Positions 6,622 to 9,932 of a stretch of 9,932 nucleotides of DNA are shown piece after piece (position 1 is the first letter of the stretch; every line of letters begins with the position of its first letter). The position numbers were made by a program, and so were the translations under genes. Origin of the DNA: an uncultured bacterium. GTDB taxonomy: Bacteria; Bdellovibrionota_C; UBA2361; SZUA-149; CALKYB01. Under the pieces are notes generated by a model. It had not been told where the DNA came from and made no database searches. It saw only the letters and a list, made by a program, of their open reading frames with translations. The stretch lies in assembly GCA_938022485.1 (NCBI GenBank), contig CALIEE010000063.1:1-9932 (forward strand), given 5' to 3'.

Positions 6622-7149
6622 ATGAGAGAGCTAGTGATCAATCTTGCCAAAACACACAATGAGCAAGATGAAGATTACCAAGTTAAAGAGAAGAGTTACC
6701 GTAAGGAAATACGCCATTTGAAGGAAACGCTCACTTCTTATCTTGCGCCAGGTAAAGAGTTGTTTGGAGAAGATTCAACTCTAGATTTTGAACAAACTGA
6801 AATACGGTTGGAAGTTTTAGAGGGTGTGAGAGGAGTTGTTCTGAATCGTTTGGTGGACTATCTTAATTTATACAGCTCTGGCCTAGATCGAGTAAGTGTA
6901 TCTGGAGTTAAACTTAAAGTTAATTTGAATGAGATGGACACTGAGGAAAGAGATTTTATTAAAAACTCATTACTTGGTTATCTGGATCAATCCGAAACAA
7001 TCTTTGTTCCTGACCAGGAACCTGACTTTACTCAAGAACAACTGATTTTAAATTTAGCCGAGTATAGAAAGGGTGACTCAGTGAGAAAAATGATCGATTA
7101 CCTGAATAGCAAAAAGATAGGTGATTTACAGAGAGTTACCTTGGCGTAA
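6622..7149 (+). CDS. Protein of unknown function with internal duplication
   Basis: I do not recognise this family. It is 175 residues, charged and soluble, with no signal peptide, membrane segment or Cys. AGGAG 6 bases before the ATG supports the start. The protein is a duplication: residues 32-93 align without gaps to 112-173 at an offset of 80 (Y40/Y120, L41/L121, F48/F128, D55/D135, F56/F136, Q58/Q138, E66/E146, G71/G151, and DYLN 79-82/159-162, then G87/G167). About 30 percent of the aligned positions are identical by eye. A charged N-terminal stretch (1-31) and a linker (about 94-111) complete it. Each unit looks mostly helical, ending in a short strand (RVSVSG, RVTLA). It follows ftsY after a 239-bp structured leader, so it probably has its own promoter. 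Downstream transcription meets a terminator at the IS edge. Confidence 0.8.
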   Translation: MRELVINLAKTHNEQDEDYQVKEKSYRKEIRHLKETLTSYLAPGKELFGEDSTLDFEQTEIRLEVLEGVRGVVLNRLVDYLNLYSSGLDRVSVSGVKLKVNLNEMDTEERDFIKNSLLGYLDQSETIFVPDQEPDFTQEQLILNLAEYRKGDSVRKMIDYLNSKKIGDLQRVTLA

Positions 7150-7201
7150 TCTTTTAGACCTTCGATAAAGTGCTGGATAAATGGGGTTAGCATTGATGTG
7201 A

Positions 7202-7207
7202 ACTAGT
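7202..7207. repeat. Probable target site duplication, left copy
   Basis: ACTAGT at 7202-7207, matched by ACTAGT at 8430-8435. The IS481 elements of Bordetella are known to duplicate a 6-bp NCTAGN target, which this fits. Confidence 0.6.
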
Positions 7208-7224
7208 CACGACTTGATCTGACA
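7208..7224 (+). repeat. Left terminal inverted repeat of the IS
   Basis: CACGACTTGATCTGACA, exact inverse of 8413-8429. The identity continues outward through ACTAGT and three further bases (TGA) to 7199. Confidence 0.85.
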
Positions 7225-7230
7225 GTCATG

Positions 7231-7252
7231 TAGCAGAACCCTGCTATTTTTT
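7231..7252 (+). terminator. Intrinsic terminator inside the IS left end
   Basis: TAGCAG (7231-7236) and CTGCTA (7241-7246) form a perfect 6-bp stem with an AACC loop, followed by six T. It acts on the plus strand, so it would stop transcription arriving from the 175-residue gene before it runs antisense into the transposase. It lies just inside the left repeat, hence is IS-borne. Confidence 0.75.
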
Positions 7253-7257
7253 GTCAG

Positions 7258-8295
7258 TTAAGCTGCAATCCTTTTCTGGTCTGCAATCCCTTTAGCATCA
7301 AGAAGAGTTTGTATCGGGGTTCTCCCACAGCATTTCTTTCCTTGATGAGTTCTTTCTTCATTGTAGTACTCCAGCCAACTGTCCAAATCAAGTTGAAGTT
7401 CTTCAATTGAAGCATAAATCTTTTTCCTGAATGCTACTTTGTAGAATTCATCCAGCACAGTCTTGTGAAACCTTTCACAAATTCCATTGGTCTGAGGAGA
7501 CTTAGCCTTTGTCCTGGTGTGGTCAATGTCTTCTAGTCCGAGAAACAACTGATATTCATGCTTCTCTACCTGACCACAATACTCTGTTCCACGATCAGTA
7601 AGGATTCTTAGCACTGGCAGTCCTTGTTCTTCGTAAAAAGGTAGAACTCTGTCATTTAGAATATCTGCCGCAGTAAGCGCAGTTTTCATATTGTAGAGCT
7701 TACAGTGAGCCACTTTCGAGTAGGTATCAACGAAGGTCTGCTGGTAGATTCTTCCAACCCCTTTAAGATTACCAACATAAAAAGTGTCCTGGCTTCCCAG
7801 ATAACCTGGATGCTCAGTTTCTATCTCGCCATGAGCATGCTTTTCTTCTTTTGCCTTTTCCATGGCTTGAAGCTGACTTTCAGTCAGAATTAAGCCTTCC
7901 TCGGCTACTTTTTCTTCCAAAGCCTTGAGCCTCAGCTTGAAAGTATGAAGATTATGTCTGAGCCAAATTCCTCTAATTCCACCGCCTGAAACACTGATGC
8001 CCTGTTTCAGTTTAAGCTCGTTTGAGGCTCTAACCTGTCCATGAGCTGGAAACTCTATCGCATAAGCTACTACAGCTTCCTCTATTGATTCTGGAACTCG
8101 ATTCTTGCGGTTGGCTTTTTTACGAGTTAACTCCTTGAGAGCATCTTCTCCGCCTTCCTCATACGCCTCTTTCCAGCGATAAAAAGTATCTCGGGAGAAT
8201 CCCATTACTTTGCAGGCATCGCTAACATTTCCCAAATGTCTCGCCAGCTCTATTAGTCCTACCTTATTTCTGATAAGTTTTTCTTCTGTGGTCAT
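7258..8295 (-). CDS. IS481-family DDE transposase
   Basis: A 345-residue, apparently intact transposase that cuts and joins the ends of its element. The N-terminal helix-turn-helix region (about 10-60) has HLGNVSDACKVMGFSRDTFYRWKEAY, followed by a second DNA-binding helical region (65-125). The integrase-type RNase H fold (about 160-320) has catalytic Asp170 (GSQDTFYVG), Asp234 (ILTDRGTEY) and Glu274 (TNGICERFH), plus the family-typical SPQTNG before the Glu and YYNEERTHQGK after it. The ATG at 8295 has only a weak AGAG upstream, so translation may be kept low, as is common for transposases. The stop lies 34 bp from the left repeat. There is no frameshift, and one reading frame suffices, unlike the two-frame IS3 family. 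The mRNA leader carries three palindromes. Confidence 0.95.
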   Translation of the reverse strand: MTTEEKLIRNKVGLIELARHLGNVSDACKVMGFSRDTFYRWKEAYEEGGEDALKELTRKKANRKNRVPESIEEAVVAYAIEFPAHGQVRASNELKLKQGISVSGGGIRGIWLRHNLHTFKLRLKALEEKVAEEGLILTESQLQAMEKAKEEKHAHGEIETEHPGYLGSQDTFYVGNLKGVGRIYQQTFVDTYSKVAHCKLYNMKTALTAADILNDRVLPFYEEQGLPVLRILTDRGTEYCGQVEKHEYQLFLGLEDIDHTRTKAKSPQTNGICERFHKTVLDEFYKVAFRKKIYASIEELQLDLDSWLEYYNEERTHQGKKCCGRTPIQTLLDAKGIADQKRIAA

Positions 8296-8325
8296 GGTAT
8301 TTATCTCTGTTTAAGTCGAGAATTT

Positions 8326-8343
8326 TTGCCCCCTAGGGGGCAA
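8326..8343. repeat. Perfect 18-bp palindrome in the transposase leader
   Basis: TTGCCCCCTAGGGGGCAA is perfectly self-complementary and GC-rich. It lies 31 bp before the transposase ATG, inside the IS. No T run follows on either strand. It could slow expression from read-through transcripts or serve as a protein binding site. Confidence 0.7.
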
Positions 8344-8413
8344 TGGTCCTCTGGATTATTGATACACCAGAGTTCTACCATGACCCGTTTTTACTCTCTA
8401 GATTAGTGAGAGT
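8344..8413. repeat. Two further hairpins at the IS right end
   Basis: TGGT-c-CTCTGG (8344-8354) pairs with CCAGAG (8367-8372) and ACCA (8377-8380). ACTCTC (8393-8398) pairs with GAGAGT (8408-8413), abutting the right inverted repeat. With the 18-bp palindrome, these fill nearly all of the leader. They are likely structures in the transposase mRNA or subterminal sites for the transposase. Confidence 0.5.
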
Positions 8414-8429
8414 GTCAGATCAAGTCGTG
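8413..8429 (-). repeat. Right terminal inverted repeat of the IS
   Basis: Reads CACGACTTGATCTGACA on the minus strand, exact match to 7208-7224; identity continues outward to 8438. Confidence 0.85.
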
Positions 8430-8435
8430 ACTAGT
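8430..8435. repeat. Probable target site duplication, right copy
   Basis: ACTAGT, second copy of 7202-7207. Removing the element and one copy leaves TGAACTAGTTCA, a perfect 12-bp palindrome. Confidence 0.6.
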
Positions 8436-8440
8436 TCATA

Positions 8441-8467
8441 AAATTAAAGCACGTAAGAAATTAAAGC
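8441..8467. repeat. Direct repeat AAATTAAAGC
   Basis: AAATTAAAGC occurs at 8441-8450 and 8458-8467, a 17-bp period, just outside the right IS end. The rest of 8439-8556 holds no gene that I can see. Confidence 0.6.
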
Positions 8468-8523
8468 TGCTCCACCACCAATAACTTTTCTGCGCAGGTA
8501 TAAGCCGTATGAAAGCTAAGTCA

Positions 8524-8537
8524 TGCCTAACTAGGCA
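8524..8537 (-). terminator. Small stem-loop after the CxxC protein gene
   Basis: TGCCTA and TAGGCA face each other across two bases (a 5-bp stem with a 4-base loop is the realistic fold), 20 bp beyond the stop codon. No T run follows, so this is a weak candidate. Confidence 0.25.
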
Positions 8538-8556
8538 ACCATAACCCGGACTGGGC

Positions 8557-8946
8557 TTACTTGCTGTTAAACTCTTTTAGGATTTTCTCAGGACTGTATC
8601 CAAGTAATAGCTTGTCTCCTACTAAAAACTGTGGGGTCCCTGCGATACCTGTCACTTCAACCACCCTACCCCAATAAGGTTGAGAAACCAGTTTAGTGAC
8701 ATCAATCTCAACAAACTTCAGGCCTCTCTCATTCAGATCGCTCCGAGCAACATCACAAAAATGACACACAGGGCTCTGAAACAACACGATTGGCTTCCCC
8801 TCTTTAAAAGACTCAGTAATTCCTTTCATCTCTTCAAGCAAGTCTTTCGGAGCATCAAAAACCTTGTAGGGGCTGGAGTCTGCATGGGCACCGGTAGCTA
8901 CAAAAAACAATACAACTAGAGCTATGACCAAAATTATTTTTCTCAC
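8557..8946 (-). CDS. Exported thioredoxin/glutaredoxin-fold protein with CHFC motif
   Basis: A 129-residue protein likely acting on thiols or disulfides in the periplasm. An N-terminal signal peptide (MRKIILVIALVVLFFVATGAHA, probable cleavage after Ala22) is followed by a thioredoxin-like fold: a strand, PIVLFQSPVCHFC (Cys61 and Cys64 form the CxxC), helix DVARSDLNERG, strand LKFVEIDV, then IAGTPQFLVGDKLLLGYSPEKI with the cis-Pro of the TP pair (104-105). The short glutaredoxin-like layout after the active site suggests a DsbC/DsbD-like or glutaredoxin-like role; the substrate cannot be told. It starts at GTG (8946), supported by GAGGG at 8955-8959, 8 bases upstream. It is the same strand as the PEP-CTERM gene but separated from it by a strong terminator, so probably not one transcript. 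Confidence 0.85.
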   Translation of the reverse strand: MRKIILVIALVVLFFVATGAHADSSPYKVFDAPKDLLEEMKGITESFKEGKPIVLFQSPVCHFCDVARSDLNERGLKFVEIDVTKLVSQPYWGRVVEVTGIAGTPQFLVGDKLLLGYSPEKILKEFNSK

Positions 8947-9024
8947 GCGTGTATCCCTCAGACTTTTGATTGGGTTTAGAACTACCTACTAGGAGATTCT
9001 ACAACAGGATCCTTTCTTCAACCA

Positions 9025-9030
9025 ATTATA
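9025..9030 (-). promoter_or_regulatory. Possible -10 element for the CxxC protein gene
   Basis: Reads TATAAT on the minus strand, 79 bp upstream of the GTG start and downstream of the terminator at 9097-9128. No convincing -35 hexamer lies at 16-18 bp spacing (AGATGA at 17), so this is a weak call. Confidence 0.3.
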
Positions 9031-9096
9031 AATATCACTTCCAAATATCATCTACACCAGAACCAGCCAGCGGATAACTATTGGCTCACATTAGGC

Positions 9097-9128
9097 AAAA
9101 AAAAACGCCCCTCGAAAGGGACGTTTTT
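9097..9128 (-). terminator. Bidirectional intrinsic terminator
   Basis: ACGCCCC (9105-9111) and GGGACGT (9118-9124) pair with one G-U and a 6-base loop TCGAAA. Read on the minus strand, the stem is followed by a run of eight or nine T, giving a strong end for the PEP-CTERM transcript. On the plus strand there are five T after the stem, so it may work both ways. Confidence 0.9.
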
Positions 9129-9134
9129 ACTAAC

Positions 9135-9162
9135 ATTCTTAAATTCTATAAGAATTAAGAAT
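9135..9162. repeat. AT-rich palindrome over the PEP-CTERM stop codon
   Basis: ATTCTT (9135-9140) pairs with AAGAAT (9157-9162), and AATTCT (9142-9147) with AGAATT (9151-9156), with one bulged A and a 3-base loop. The stop codon (9155-9157) lies inside. A possible mRNA-stability structure just before the terminator. Confidence 0.5.
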
Positions 9163-9844
9163 ATCTTTTCCTAGCAAGCAGACCTAGCGTGCTCACTAGA
9201 AGCAAAGCGTATGTGCTAGGCTCTGGAACCTCAGTGCCTGGGTTGCTTCCAGGGTTGCCTGGGTTACCAGGAGCAGCAGAAAAAGCAAATTCAGAGATAG
9301 CACCTGAACCTTCAAGAGTTACTTCAACTTGAGTAAGAGCAGTCCCAGCTGATGGATTCTGAATTGTCTGGATACTGTTGTTTCCGATGCCCGGAATGAA
9401 AAACAGGTCAATTTCCATGCCTGATTCTGTAAGTCCAGTAGCAACGCCACCATCTTCTTCAATATCAACAAGAGTAATGCTCTCAAATTGAACAGCTTGG
9501 TTAAAAGCAAAGATAAAAGATCCGCCTGAGGCAGCGTCGTCTGGATCAGACAAGTCGCCATCTTCCGAAAGAATCAAGATATTCCCTTCCGTGCGGGTAG
9601 CAAGGTCTCTGTCACCACCTGTTGGGTTGGCACTATCAAAAATGATTGCGGGGAAAGCTGTGTCCGTACTTACAGTAACAGACGCATCTAAGTTATTAGT
9701 GATTACATCTCCAGCTTCCAGGGCAATTCCATCCGCATCAGCTTCGAAATCAACCGTAATAGATGTAGCGTTAGCAGTAAGCGGTGCTACAAGGGCTAGG
9801 CCTAAAAGGAATTTCAGGCAACTTTGTTTCTTTATAACTTCCAC
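9155..9844 (-). CDS. PEP-CTERM sorting domain protein (exosortase substrate)
   Basis: A 229-residue exported protein. The signal peptide (CLKFLLGLALVAPLTANA, cleavage near residue 26) leads to a beta-rich, acidic body of unknown family (about 28-190, many Asp/Glu and almost no Lys/Arg). It ends in the strand-like GSGAISEFAFSA often seen before such tails. A Gly-Asn-Pro linker (GNPGNPGSNPGT, 193-204) joins it to the sorting tail VPEPSTYALLLVSTLGLLARKRYS: the PEP motif, a hydrophobic segment, and a basic end. Such tails are cut by exosortase, usually in bacteria making extracellular polysaccharide; no exosortase gene is in the window. It starts at GTG (9844) with AAGGA 8 bases upstream. The body is probably a secreted adhesion or matrix protein, but this is inference. 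Transcription ends at the terminator at 9097-9128. Confidence 0.93.
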   Translation of the reverse strand: MEVIKKQSCLKFLLGLALVAPLTANATSITVDFEADADGIALEAGDVITNNLDASVTVSTDTAFPAIIFDSANPTGGDRDLATRTEGNILILSEDGDLSDPDDAASGGSFIFAFNQAVQFESITLVDIEEDGGVATGLTESGMEIDLFFIPGIGNNSIQTIQNPSAGTALTQVEVTLEGSGAISEFAFSAAPGNPGNPGSNPGTEVPEPSTYALLLVSTLGLLARKRYS

Positions 9845-9932
9845 AGCTTTTATCCTTAATTATACAATCAACAAATCTGTTCAATTGTCCTAAACGATTA
9901 AGCCAACTAAACCGGGGTTAAGTAAAAACAGC

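Larger units (their letters stand above)
7208..8429 (-). mobile_element. IS481-family insertion sequence, about 1.2 kb
   Basis: One transposase gene (minus strand) lies between inverted repeats. The repeat as seen spans 26 bp, perfect, at 7199-7224 and 8413-8438. Both arms contain ACTAGT near their outer ends. If ACTAGT is the target duplication, the element is 7208-8429 (1222 bp) with 17-bp terminal repeats, CACGACTTGATCTGACA. If not, the element is 7199-8438 with 26-bp ends and no visible duplication. The element lies between the 3' ends of convergent genes and breaks neither. Intact transposase and perfect ends suggest recent or still-active transposition. Confidence 0.9.

Noticed and set aside
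6622..6714. A third repeat copy at the N-terminus of the 175-residue protein
   Set aside because: ELVINLAKTHNEQD loosely resembles QLILNLAEYRKGD of repeat 2, but the similarity is too short and does not continue.
8680..8919. Plus-strand reading frame opposite the CxxC protein
   Set aside because: The opposite frame has a signal peptide, a CxxC active site and a good ribosome binding site; this one has no recognisable feature.
9859..9864. TATAAT on the minus strand as promoter of the PEP-CTERM gene
   Set aside because: A start site 6-8 bases downstream would fall after the AAGGA ribosome binding site (9853-9857), leaving it out of the mRNA, and no good -35 is at the right spacing.
9591..9893. 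Plus-strand frame opposite the start of the PEP-CTERM gene
   Set aside because: It overlaps the signal peptide region of a clear gene; the Ser/Ala/Val-rich peptide is what a reversed secreted protein gives.
1..9932. CRISPR arrays, tRNA or rRNA genes, phage or defence genes
   Set aside because: No regularly spaced repeats, no cloverleaf or rRNA-like segments, and no genes of such systems were seen on either strand.

Overview
The window reads as chromosomal DNA of a Gram-negative bacterium of moderate, somewhat AT-leaning composition. An exosortase substrate (PEP-CTERM protein), a periplasmic thiol protein and an smc-ftsY pair beside a B12-binding-type radical SAM gene fit a deltaproteobacteria-like lineage or a neighbouring PEP-CTERM-bearing phylum. 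This placement is inference; there is no rRNA or ribosomal protein to settle it.

Layout. At 1-254 (minus) lies the N-terminal 84 codons of a TIGR03960-type radical SAM protein, cut by the window edge. It diverges from a GntR/FCD regulator (493-1143, plus). The 238-bp divergent region holds several TTGTATACAA-like palindromes, likely operators, and a foldable leader. Then come two core-cell genes on the plus strand: smc (1298-4762, chromosome condensation ATPase with an unusual acidic insert in the head) and ftsY (4880-6382, membrane-anchored SRP receptor GTPase). After a 239-bp leader with two strong hairpins comes a 175-residue protein of unknown family (6622-7149), built from two copies of a roughly 62-residue unit.

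At about 7208-8429 an IS481-family insertion sequence, with one intact DDE transposase on the minus strand, sits between the 3' ends of convergent genes. Its ends carry long inverted repeats and a probable 6-bp ACTAGT target duplication; the reconstructed empty site is a 12-bp palindrome. Beyond it, on the minus strand, are a small exported thioredoxin/glutaredoxin-like CxxC protein (8557-8946) and a PEP-CTERM secreted protein (9155-9844), separated by a strong bidirectional terminator.

Functionally the left two thirds is housekeeping (DNA segregation, membrane protein targeting) with a local regulator; the right third is envelope/secreted proteins plus one transposon. I see no clear previously undescribed multi-gene system. 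The best leads are the duplicated 175-residue protein with its structured leader, the operator cluster at the divergent promoter, the SMC head insert and altered hinge motif, and the cleanly readable IS481 insertion.
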